Shown one piece after another: positions 1 to 6,262 of a stretch of 8,695 bases of DNA. Source of the DNA: Prevotella sp. (GTDB taxonomy: Bacteria; Bacteroidota; Bacteroidia; Bacteroidales; Bacteroidaceae). The DNA lies in NCBI GenBank assembly GCA_017632825.1, contig JAGBQP010000074.1, positions 1-8,695 of the forward strand. Reading direction: 5' to 3'. The notes beneath the pieces were generated by a model. That model searched no databases and had not been told where the DNA came from. It saw nothing but the letters and a program-made list of their open reading frames with translations. The position numbers were made by a program, and so were the translations under genes. Each line of letters starts with the position of its first letter. Within the stretch, counting starts at the first letter, position 1.

Positions 1-1908
1 TGACAGTGTTACGTAAACGAATGAACTCTCGATGTCAGAGTAGAAGAGGCTCTGCTCCGTTACGTCCTTCATCTGTGCGTAGTAGCCGTTGATGTTCAGC
101 TTGACGCGTGAACCCTGCCACTGGTAGCCAATCTCTGCCGAGGCAATCTTCTCCTGCTTCAGATCCTTCACGAAGTCGTTGTTGATCTGGGCTGCAGCAA
201 AGGCGGTGCGTGGGGTAGGCGTCTTCCACTCGTAGGCTACGCCCAGCATGGCAGCGTGTCCGTGGCCCAGTGTGATGTTCATGCCCGACTTAATGCCGCC
301 GTCCAGGAACTTGGCTGTTTTGCTCTTGCCGTAAGAATTGTCAGGGGCCATGCCGTTGCGCATCTTACCGTCGCGCTGCATCGTTGTGCCGGCAATACGA
401 CCAGAAACGAAATAGTTGGTGTACTTGAGATTCTTGCTATACGAACCCCACAGTTGTGCTTTGTTCACCAGCAGGTTGTAGTCATAACCGAAGCGGTCGC
501 CCACTTTCACCTCCTTCGGCTCGGCGCCGTCGTTCATGTCATAGAAGACTGTTGGCGAAATGGAGCCATAGTCCTTGACAGCATAGGTGTTCACGTTGTG
601 GAACTTGGCGTTACCCAGCAGGTCGTCCATCGTCTGGTAGTGCATACCTTTATTAGTGGCCAGCTGAAGACCACCGTTCAGTGATGAGTTCTTGGTGAGC
701 TGCTTCTGCAGGTTCGTGGCAAGGCTCAGCAACAGCTGGTCGTCGTGGGCACGCTGTACATAGTACATAGCGTCCTGCCCGTTAGCAGCCATCAGCGAGT
801 TGGCATAGTACATGCGGTCCCAGTTTACCTGACGGTTACGGTCAGAGGCACTCAGATAGTCGTAGGCCGCCTGCCAGTTCTGTAGCGCTGCATCGTCATG
901 GAAGAGCTGTGCATCGGGATTCCACACGTTAAAGAAGAAACTCGGCATCAGCGAATAATAATCAGGGTCGGGGTTTGTACCGCCGTTGTAAGCCAGACGG
1001 CTGTTGCTGTACATCTGGTAGCGTCCAAGAAGCGTAGTGACGAGTTTCGTCTGCTCATCCATCTTCCAGTCCCAGGTCAGTAGTGCTGCAGGTGAGAAGT
1101 CCTTGACAATACGTGAGTTACGCTTCTTGCCGTCCTGATAGCCCCAGTTGGGGTTGTAGTTGTGTGTGCCGGCAATCCAGTACATCTCGTCGGTGGCGCC
1201 GCGCTGTGCCCCACGCTGTGTGGGATTACCCCAGCTGACGAGGCTCACAGAGTGCTTGTCGTTGATAAGCTTCTCGGCTCCCACGAAGTAGCTCAGCGAA
1301 TTGTAGCTTGTACCCTCGATAGCACCGATGCCGTTGCCCCAGCGATATGTGAGACTACCAGTTACAGCCCATCCGTTCTCCATGACGCCCGAATTGTAGG
1401 TGTACATGGCACGGGTGTTGTAACTGCGGTTGGCAAAAGCTATCGACGCCCGCTGTCCCGTAGCAAAGCGGCTGGGACGGAAATCGTAGTTGCCAGAGCC
1501 GCCCAGGGCGCTCATGCCGTAGGTGTTGCTCTCGAAGGGCAGCGATGCCTCGCGGAGTCGCGTCTGGTTGTTCAGACCGCCCACAAAGGAGTAACCGAAC
1601 TGTCCGCGTTCCACATCGTTCACGGGATTGCCGTTGATGTACATATCGTTGTACTTGGCATCCAGCGCACGGTATTTGAAGCGTACGGGCGAGAAACGGT
1701 AGCCCACCTCGTTGGCATAAACGTTGCGGTTTGACGAGATGATGGTGATAATCTGCGATGCCGCCTCATCGTCGCCCAACTGCGTCTCGGTGAAGGTGAA
1801 TGCATTCTCATCCTGCATATCGGTAGCGGTGGAGTCTATAGGCTCCTGCGCCATGACTGCCGATGAGCAGCATAATGCCAACACCGTAAGTTTCAGCGTT
1901 TTTCTCAT
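1..1908 (-). CDS. TonB-dependent receptor-like outer-membrane protein, N-terminal part (3' end outside window)
   Basis: An open frame of 636 codons runs without a stop from ATG at 1908 to the left edge, so the C-terminus is missing. Residues 1-20 (MRKTLKLTVL...AVMA, then Gln21) form a signal peptide. Residues about 45-135 resemble the plug domain of Bacteroidota receptors: the pattern SSNRNVYANEVGYRFSPVRF is followed by MYINGNPVND and then GGLNNQTR. From about residue 150 onward, alternating aromatic/polar stretches rich in Tyr, Asn and Gly (such as GSLTYRWGNG and YFVSGRIAG) look like outer-membrane beta strands. Such proteins import large substrates using TonB energy, but the substrate here cannot be inferred. 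Unlike many relatives, no carboxypeptidase-like regulatory domain precedes the plug, since only about 25 mature residues do. No SusD-like partner is visible, though one could lie beyond the edge. It could also be a plug-barrel protein that does not transport. The class is secure, the function is not. Confidence 0.85.
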   Translation of the reverse strand, partial: MRKTLKLTVLALCCSSAVMAQEPIDSTATDMQDENAFTFTETQLGDDEAASQIITIISSNRNVYANEVGYRFSPVRFKYRALDAKYNDMYINGNPVNDVERGQFGYSFVGGLNNQTRLREASLPFESNTYGMSALGGSGNYDFRPSRFATGQRASIAFANRSYNTRAMYTYNSGVMENGWAVTGSLTYRWGNGIGAIEGTSYNSLSYFVGAEKLINDKHSVSLVSWGNPTQRGAQRGATDEMYWIAGTHNYNPNWGYQDGKKRNSRIVKDFSPAALLTWDWKMDEQTKLVTTLLGRYQMYSNSRLAYNGGTNPDPDYYSLMPSFFFNVWNPDAQLFHDDAALQNWQAAYDYLSASDRNRQVNWDRMYYANSLMAANGQDAMYYVQRAHDDQLLLSLATNLQKQLTKNSSLNGGLQLATNKGMHYQTMDDLLGNAKFHNVNTYAVKDYGSISPTVFYDMNDGAEPKEVKVGDRFGYDYNLLVNKAQLWGSYSKNLKYTNYFVSGRIAGTTMQRDGKMRNGMAPDNSYGKSKTAKFLDGGIKSGMNITLGHGHAAMLGVAYEWKTPTPRTAFAAAQINNDFVKDLKQEKIASAEIGYQWQGSRVKLNINGYYAQMKDVTEQSLFYSDIESSFVYVTLS

Positions 1909-1948
1909 AGTTGGTAGTTTTAGCGTTATGTAATATCTGTGTTTTGCT

Positions 1949-1980
1949 GCAAAGATATGGAAAAATCGTGAGATGACAAA
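1949..1980 (-). promoter_or_regulatory. Bacteroidota sigma-ABfr promoter for the receptor gene
   Basis: On the minus strand TTTG (1980-1977) and TATCTTTGC (1957-1949) are separated by exactly 19 bp, the classical Bacteroidota -33/-7 arrangement. Transcription is expected to start near 1946, giving a leader of about 38 nt before the ATG at 1908. Confidence 0.8.
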
Positions 1981-1996
1981 AGTTTTTTCTGGAAAA

Positions 1997-2031
1997 TTGC
2001 GTTTTATTCCAAAATTATTCTGTATCTTTGC
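1997..2031 (+). promoter_or_regulatory. Bacteroidota promoter for the EEP-udk-M64 operon
   Basis: TATCTTTGC at 2023-2031 is a perfect -7 element. The best -33 candidate is TTG at 1997-1999, with a long 23-bp spacer. Expected initiation is near 2034, about 18 nt before the ATG at 2052. The -33 boxes of this promoter and the divergent receptor promoter are only about 16 bp apart, so both genes could respond to one regulator bound between them. Confidence 0.7.
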
Positions 2032-2051
2032 GGCAGTAATACTGACAAACT

Positions 2052-3104
2052 ATGAAAAAATACTTGGCTCTTATCGCTCTTGTCCTCATGATGGGCACCG
2101 GCGCAGCCCATGCACAGAAGAAGTTTTCGGTGTATGGCGTAGGATTCTATAACTTGGAGAATCTTTTCGACACTTGTCACGATGAAGGAAAGAACGACTA
2201 TGAGTTTCTGCCCGACGGCACTAACAAGTGGACAGGTCTGAAGTATAGTCATAAACTAAGAAACATGTCGCGCGTGCTGGCCGAGATGGGTACTGACAAG
2301 CTGCCAGGAGTCGGCTGTGCTGCCATTGGCGTTTCTGAGGTCGAAAATGCCAAGTGTCTTACCGACTTATGTAATCAGGAACCGCTGAAAGCCCGAAATT
2401 TCCAGTTTGTGCATATCGAAGGTCCCGATAAGCGTGGTGTTGACTGCGCCTTGCTCTATAACCCTAAACTGTTTCGGGTACGTAATGTGAAGCTCGTACC
2501 TTATATATATGTAAAGCCTGAAGATGCTGACCGGGCCACTCGTGGTTTCCTTGTTGTCAGTGGTACAATGGCTGGCGAGCATGTCACGATTATTGTCAAT
2601 CACCTGCCTTCGCGCGGTGCAGTCTCGTTTTACCGCGAGGAGGGCGGACGCCAGTTGCGCATCGTCAAGGACTCACTCATTGCTGAAGACCCCAACGTCA
2701 AACTGCTCATCATGGGCGATATGAACGATGACCCGCAGGACAAATCGATGGCCGTGGAGCTTGGTGCAAAGCGTAAAATGAAGGACGTGGAGGCACCTGG
2801 CGGACTTTGGAACCCCTGGTGGGACATCCTGGCATCGGGTACCGGTACCCTTCAGTATCAGGGTGCTTGGAACCTCTTCGACCAGATAATCCTGTCGCAC
2901 TCGCTGCTCGACGTCAAAGGCAAGAAGGACTATTCTACGCTGAAGCTGTGGAACTACCATATCTTCACTCGTCCTTACCTCTTCCAGACAGATGGCAAAT
3001 ACAAGGGTAACACCCTTCGTACCCATGCCGGCGGCGTTTGGCTCGACGGCTATAGCGACCACCTGCCAACAGTAGTATATTTGATTAAGGAACAAAAGAA
3101 ATGA
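2052..3104 (+). CDS. Exported endonuclease/exonuclease/phosphatase family protein
   Basis: A 350-residue protein with a signal peptide (residues 1-21, ending AHA before Gln22), so it acts in the periplasm or outside the cell. The rest is a full-length EEP fold (DNase I-like, Mg-dependent phosphodiesterase/phosphatase). Visible motifs are FYNLENLFD (metal/active-site Asn34), GVSEVEN (catalytic Glu96), DKRGVDCALLY, NHLPSR (Asn183-His184), GDMNDDP (Asp223, Asn225) and the terminal SDH (Asp336-His337). All expected catalytic positions are present, so it should be active. The family cleaves DNA, RNA, nucleotides, phosphoinositides or sphingomyelin, and the sequence does not decide which. It is first in an operon, and its TGA overlaps the uridine kinase ATG in ATGA at 3101-3104. 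A role in scavenging extracellular nucleic acid or nucleotides, feeding nucleosides to the kinase, is attractive but inferred from position only. Confidence 0.88.
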   Translation: MKKYLALIALVLMMGTGAAHAQKKFSVYGVGFYNLENLFDTCHDEGKNDYEFLPDGTNKWTGLKYSHKLRNMSRVLAEMGTDKLPGVGCAAIGVSEVENAKCLTDLCNQEPLKARNFQFVHIEGPDKRGVDCALLYNPKLFRVRNVKLVPYIYVKPEDADRATRGFLVVSGTMAGEHVTIIVNHLPSRGAVSFYREEGGRQLRIVKDSLIAEDPNVKLLIMGDMNDDPQDKSMAVELGAKRKMKDVEAPGGLWNPWWDILASGTGTLQYQGAWNLFDQIILSHSLLDVKGKKDYSTLKLWNYHIFTRPYLFQTDGKYKGNTLRTHAGGVWLDGYSDHLPTVVYLIKEQKK

Positions 3105-3715
3105 CAATAATAGGTATCGCCGGAGGAACCGGTTCTGGTAAGACAACTGTTGTCCGGAAAATTGCAAAAGCTCTGCCACCACACTGTGCGGCAGTCATTC
3201 CTCTTGACTCGTACTACAATGATACGACGGACATGACTCCCGAGGAACGTAAACAAATCAATTTTGATCATCCAGACGCTTTCGACTGGAAACTCCTCAC
3301 GGAGCATATTCGTATGCTCAAGGAGGGGCAGGCCGTAGAGCAGCCTACCTATTCTTATATAGAGAGCAACCGCCAGAAGGAGACCGTGCACGTTGATCCC
3401 AAGCCCGTCATCATTATTGAAGGCATCATGGCTCTGCACTATAAGAAGTTGCGCGACATGATGGATCTCAAAATATTTGTTGACACAGACGATGACGTAC
3501 GTCTTATTCGTAACATCCGTCGCGACGTTGTTGAGCGTGGCCGTACTGTTGACATGGTGCTCGACCGCTATGAGAAGGTGCTTAAGCCCATGCACGAGCA
3601 GTTTATTGAGCCCACCAAGCAGTATGCTGATCTTATTATTCCCTGGGGTGGTGACAATAAGACAGGTATCCATATCCTCAAAACCTATATTCAGGGGATT
3701 GTTACTGGCGTGTGA
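3101..3715 (+). CDS. udk: Uridine kinase
   Basis: A 204-residue cytosolic P-loop kinase that phosphorylates uridine (and usually cytidine) to the monophosphate in pyrimidine salvage. The Walker A motif GGTGSGKT is at residues 8-15. The uridine-kinase nucleoside-binding motif PLDSYYND follows at 34-41 with Asp36. The signature NFDHPDAFD is at 54-62, the IIIEGI strand at 104-109, and the lid-like segment RNIRRDVVERGR at 137-148. Length matches bacterial Udk (about 205-215 residues). The ATG is fixed by the 4-bp ATGA overlap with the upstream gene and by the P-loop lying immediately after it. It is the middle gene of a three-gene operon between two exported enzymes, and no separate promoter was seen. 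Some bacterial homologues of this fold have been called phosphoribulokinase/uridine kinase family, but the motifs favour Udk. Confidence 0.92.
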   Translation: MTIIGIAGGTGSGKTTVVRKIAKALPPHCAAVIPLDSYYNDTTDMTPEERKQINFDHPDAFDWKLLTEHIRMLKEGQAVEQPTYSYIESNRQKETVHVDPKPVIIIEGIMALHYKKLRDMMDLKIFVDTDDDVRLIRNIRRDVVERGRTVDMVLDRYEKVLKPMHEQFIEPTKQYADLIIPWGGDNKTGIHILKTYIQGIVTGV

Positions 3716-3726
3716 TTTTCCGTTTT

Positions 3727-4965
3727 ATGACGATTCGGACATTACTTCTTTCCGCTTTCTTCGCATGGGGTGGGCTTGCGGCTCACGCCCAGGTGTTCGA
3801 TGAGTGGTTCTCCGACAGCACATTACGTCTTGACTATGTCTTTGCCGGTGATGCCAACCATCAGGAACTTTACGTCGATCAGTTATCGAAGATGCCCCGC
3901 TGGTATGGTCGCCGTTCCCGGCTCGCCGAGTTGCCGTTGGCAGGAAACGGGCAGATTACAGTTCGCGCTCATCGTTCGCAGCAGGTTATCTACCGTCACT
4001 CTTTCTCCACGCTTTTCCAAGAGTGGCTTTCCACCGATGAAGCCAAGCATACCCGCCGTTCCTTTGAGAACGTCTTTTTGGTACCCTTTCCGCGTGATAC
4101 TGTTGATGTGACTGTTGAATTGCTGGATTTCCACAACCAGGTGCAGTCTTCGATGACGCACATGGTTGTACCCACCGACATTCTCATCCGCAGGGTGGGG
4201 GAGCGCTCCAACTCGCCCTATGTCACCTTGCAACAGGCAGCTGATACGAATCGCTGCATCCACATTGCCTACGTGCCAGAGGGTTATACTGCAGACGAGA
4301 TACCTGTCTTCCTCAATCACTGTCATCAGGCGATGGAGGCTTTGTTCCGTCACGAGCCTTTCAAGGCACTGCGCACTCGATTCAATGTCGTTGCGCTGAC
4401 AACGCCTTCCGTCGATAGTGGGGTGAGTGATCCTGGTGAAGGGCGCTGGCTGAACACGATACTTGGTTCGCATTTCGACACGTTCTATAGTAAGCGTTAT
4501 CTGACAACCCTCCACCTCAAGCAGTTGCACAACCTATTGGCAGGAACTCCCTATGAACACATCATTATACTTGCCAATACATCGCACTATGGCGGGGGTG
4601 GCATTTATAATTCCTATAATCTGAGCTATACGGGAGGTGAACAGTTTGAGCCTGTCGTAGTCCATGAGTTTGGTCATTCTTTTGGTGGACTGGGTGATGA
4701 GTATCCTTACGGAGACAGCGATCCTATGTATTTTGCTGATGCTGAGCCGTGGGAACCCAACCTTACCACACTTCATGATTTCAGTATGAAGTGGCAGAAC
4801 CTCATAGATGAGGGCCGGGCTGGACTTGTAGAAGGTGGTGGGTACTTGTCGAAAGGTGTGTGGCGCGGACAAGAAAACTGTAGAATGCGAACCAACGAAG
4901 AACCCGATTTCTGTCCTGTCTGCCAGCAGGCCCTTCGTCGCCTCATACAGTTTTATACAGAGTAG
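3727..4965 (+). CDS. Exported M64-family metallopeptidase
   Basis: A zinc endopeptidase-like protein of 412 residues counted from ATG 3727. It starts with a signal peptide (residues 1-21, ending AAHA, then Gln22), so it is secreted to the periplasm or surface. The catalytic motif HEFGHSFGGLGDEY at residues 313-326 is the M64 signature: His313 and His317 as zinc ligands, Glu314 as catalytic base, and DEY closing the site. The preceding 130 or so residues (beta-rich, with ENVFLVPFPRDTVDVTVELL) match the N-terminal domain usually attached to this family. Cysteines near the end (ENCRMR and FCPVC) may form a disulfide. The family is named after a Clostridium IgA protease, but most Bacteroidota members are uncharacterised, so IgA cleavage must not be assumed. 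An alternative GTG start at 3712 overlaps the udk stop (GTGA) and would add five residues before the signal peptide. I prefer the ATG because it gives a normal leader. Confidence 0.87.
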   Translation: MTIRTLLLSAFFAWGGLAAHAQVFDEWFSDSTLRLDYVFAGDANHQELYVDQLSKMPRWYGRRSRLAELPLAGNGQITVRAHRSQQVIYRHSFSTLFQEWLSTDEAKHTRRSFENVFLVPFPRDTVDVTVELLDFHNQVQSSMTHMVVPTDILIRRVGERSNSPYVTLQQAADTNRCIHIAYVPEGYTADEIPVFLNHCHQAMEALFRHEPFKALRTRFNVVALTTPSVDSGVSDPGEGRWLNTILGSHFDTFYSKRYLTTLHLKQLHNLLAGTPYEHIIILANTSHYGGGGIYNSYNLSYTGGEQFEPVVVHEFGHSFGGLGDEYPYGDSDPMYFADAEPWEPNLTTLHDFSMKWQNLIDEGRAGLVEGGGYLSKGVWRGQENCRMRTNEEPDFCPVCQQALRRLIQFYTE

Positions 4966-5000
4966 CCGCCTGTCGCGATACTTTCAGCTGCTATTCTTTT
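4959..5000 (+). terminator. Probable rho-independent terminator of the EEP-udk-M64 operon
   Basis: AGAGTAGC at 4959-4966 pairs with GCTATTCT at 4990-4997 (8 bp, one G-T). Inside, GC and TG pair with CA and GC after one mismatch and one bulge, and the run TTTT follows immediately at 4997-5000. The stem covers both the TAG of the M64 gene and the TAG of the convergent gene. On the minus strand no T-run follows, so it should mainly stop plus-strand transcripts. Confidence 0.45.
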
Positions 5001-5611
5001 ATCTCTTCAAACGAATCAATTTGTGACTGGTCCTGCTCCTGTTGCAGTTTCTTCTTGTCACTATAGAACTTCAACGCGTTGATGAGTTCGGCTATGCCGT
5101 AAACAAGCATCGTTCCTCCGAGAACCATCATGGCCATGTTGAGTGGTGCCATAGGCTTGATCATAACGTAAAGACCAGCCAGGAAAATGAGTATCGGCAG
5201 AATCCAATACCACGGACTGATGTGACCATAGCGGCGGCCCGCTATAAGAGCGATAAACTGATTAAGGGCACCCAGAACGAGCAGTATGCCGATGATGTAC
5301 ATAAGTGCTGAAACGAAAGTGGTGGGCGTCACAGCAAGAACCAGTCCGAAGATGACGCTTCCTATGCCTACTAATGGGAATGTGGGCTGCTGACCGTTGA
5401 TGAGGCGTCCCTCAGCATCATATATCTTGTAGTCGCTGGCGTGGCGACGGGCCTGAACGTAGGTGAGTACGGAGATGATGCCCGACACGAAGAAGAGGAG
5501 GCCGATAGCAACAGTAATGCCGGTGACGGTATTGTCGGGATACAGAATAAGCAATGTACCAATGATAATGGCGCTGATGGCACGAAAAGCGGAACTTTGG
5601 AGTATTTTCAT
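4991..5611 (-). CDS. DUF308/HdeD-like multi-pass inner-membrane protein
   Basis: A 206-residue protein dominated by hydrophobic helices, with about six membrane segments near residues 9-25, 31-52, 77-95, 98-120, 131-150 and 155-178. A charged loop with a polar insert (ARRHASDYKIYDAEGR, about 55-70) separates helices 2 and 3. The tail from about 182 is cytosolic-looking and highly charged (KKKLQQEQDQSQ ... EEIKE). The repeated pattern of Gly-rich helix pairs (ITVAIGLLFFVSGI, later MMVLGGTMLVYGIAELI) matches the DUF308 short-repeat family, which includes the acid-resistance membrane protein HdeD. No enzyme residues are evident. A longer frame begins at 5671, but that start lies upstream of the promoter -7 box at 5636-5644, so 5611 is the real start. 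It is monocistronic in this window and convergent with the M64 gene (25 bp between stops). Function is unknown beyond the family name. Confidence 0.8.
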   Translation of the reverse strand: MKILQSSAFRAISAIIIGTLLILYPDNTVTGITVAIGLLFFVSGIISVLTYVQARRHASDYKIYDAEGRLINGQQPTFPLVGIGSVIFGLVLAVTPTTFVSALMYIIGILLVLGALNQFIALIAGRRYGHISPWYWILPILIFLAGLYVMIKPMAPLNMAMMVLGGTMLVYGIAELINALKFYSDKKKLQQEQDQSQIDSFEEIKE

Positions 5612-5635
5612 AATGAATAATTCTTGGTTGTCGGT

Positions 5636-5667
5636 GCAAAGATACGAAAAGTAGAGAGCAATACAAA
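5636..5667 (-). promoter_or_regulatory. Bacteroidota promoter for the DUF308 gene
   Basis: On the minus strand TTTG (5667-5664) is followed after 19 bp by TATCTTTGC (5644-5636). Expected initiation near 5633 gives a leader of about 22 nt before ATG 5611. The site decides the start codon, since the upstream in-frame ATG at 5671 would not be transcribed. Confidence 0.8.
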
Positions 5668-5740
5668 ACAAATTGCGTTGTTTTTATGGCAGAGATGGAG
5701 TATGTAAGCGTTTTTTATAGCAATGTTACGACTTTTTTCG

Positions 5741-5749
5741 TATCTTTGC
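5741..5749 (+). promoter_or_regulatory. -7 element for the histidine phosphatase gene
   Basis: A perfect TATCTTTGC ends only 3 bp before ATG 5753. No TTTG or TTG is found at the normal distance upstream (about 5715-5724), so the -33 part is weak. Initiation is expected around 5752, at or next to the start codon. Confidence 0.65.
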
Positions 5750-5752
5750 AGC

Positions 5753-6262
5753 ATGAACACAGTTTTATTATTAGTTCGGCATGGCGAGACCGTGGACAAT
5801 GCTGCTCAGATTATGCAAGGACAAACCCAGGGCCAGCTGAACGACAATGGAAGACGGCAGGCTGAAGAGCTGCGCGACAAACTGGCTACAGAACACTTGG
5901 ATGCTATCGTAGCCAGCGACCTGCACCGCTCTATTGAGACGGCTGAGATACTGGCAGAACCTCACCATCTGCCTGTGGTGACGACATCTCTGTTGAGAGA
6001 GCGCGACTGGGGCTCGTTTACGGGACGCTATATTCCCGACCTAAAAGGAGAAACGTGGCCCGATGACATTGAAACGCTGGAGGCTCTGAAGGAGCGTGCA
6101 GGGCGTTTCCTTGATTTTATACGCAGTAACTATTCAGGAAAGACAGTGCTTGCCGTAGGACACGGTATCATCAACAAGGCGATACAGGCTGTGTTCTACG
6201 GCAAGCAGATGCCAGAGATAGAGCGGATGCAGAACTGTGACGTCCGCATCCTGAATCTTTAA
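5753..6262 (+). CDS. Histidine phosphatase family protein (phosphoglycerate-mutase-like)
   Basis: A 169-residue cytosolic protein of the RHG superfamily. All active-site residues are present: RHGE at 9-12 with nucleophile His10, Arg59 in SDLHRSIETAEI, the acid Glu83 in LLRERDWGSFTG, and His137 in AVGHG. The protein is compact compared with glycolytic dPGM (about 230-250 residues) and lacks its extra segments. A small-molecule phosphatase such as a CobC-, GpmB- or nucleotide-phosphatase-like enzyme is therefore more likely than a mutase. The substrate cannot be read from the sequence. Start 5753 is preferred over the in-frame ATG at 5723, which lies upstream of the -7 box, and no ATG occurs between 5753 and the RHG motif. 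The transcript would be nearly leaderless. Its TAA overlaps the stop of the convergent gene in TTAA. Confidence 0.87.
   Translation: MNTVLLLVRHGETVDNAAQIMQGQTQGQLNDNGRRQAEELRDKLATEHLDAIVASDLHRSIETAEILAEPHHLPVVTTSLLRERDWGSFTGRYIPDLKGETWPDDIETLEALKERAGRFLDFIRSNYSGKTVLAVGHGIINKAIQAVFYGKQMPEIERMQNCDVRILNL

Noticed and set aside
256..1734. Plus-strand open frames at 256-684, 898-1083 and 1162-1734
   Set aside because: They lie antisense to the continuous receptor frame, have no family-like motifs, no signal peptide and no promoter, and their composition is what the opposite strand of a coding region gives.
3712..3726. GTG start for the M64 peptidase overlapping the udk stop
   Set aside because: Possible because of the GTGA overlap, but the ATG at 3727 gives a standard signal peptide of 21 residues. 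I keep the GTG only as an alternative.
2673..4530. Long minus-strand frames at 2673-3182, 3050-3673 and 3883-4530 opposite the operon
   Set aside because: They are antisense to three proteins with intact catalytic motifs; none shows a recognisable domain or an upstream TAnnTTTG box.
5671..5740. A small gene or RNA in the divergent gap between the DUF308 and phosphatase genes
   Set aside because: The gap is short and AT-rich with no plausible frame, no strong hairpin and only the two promoters.
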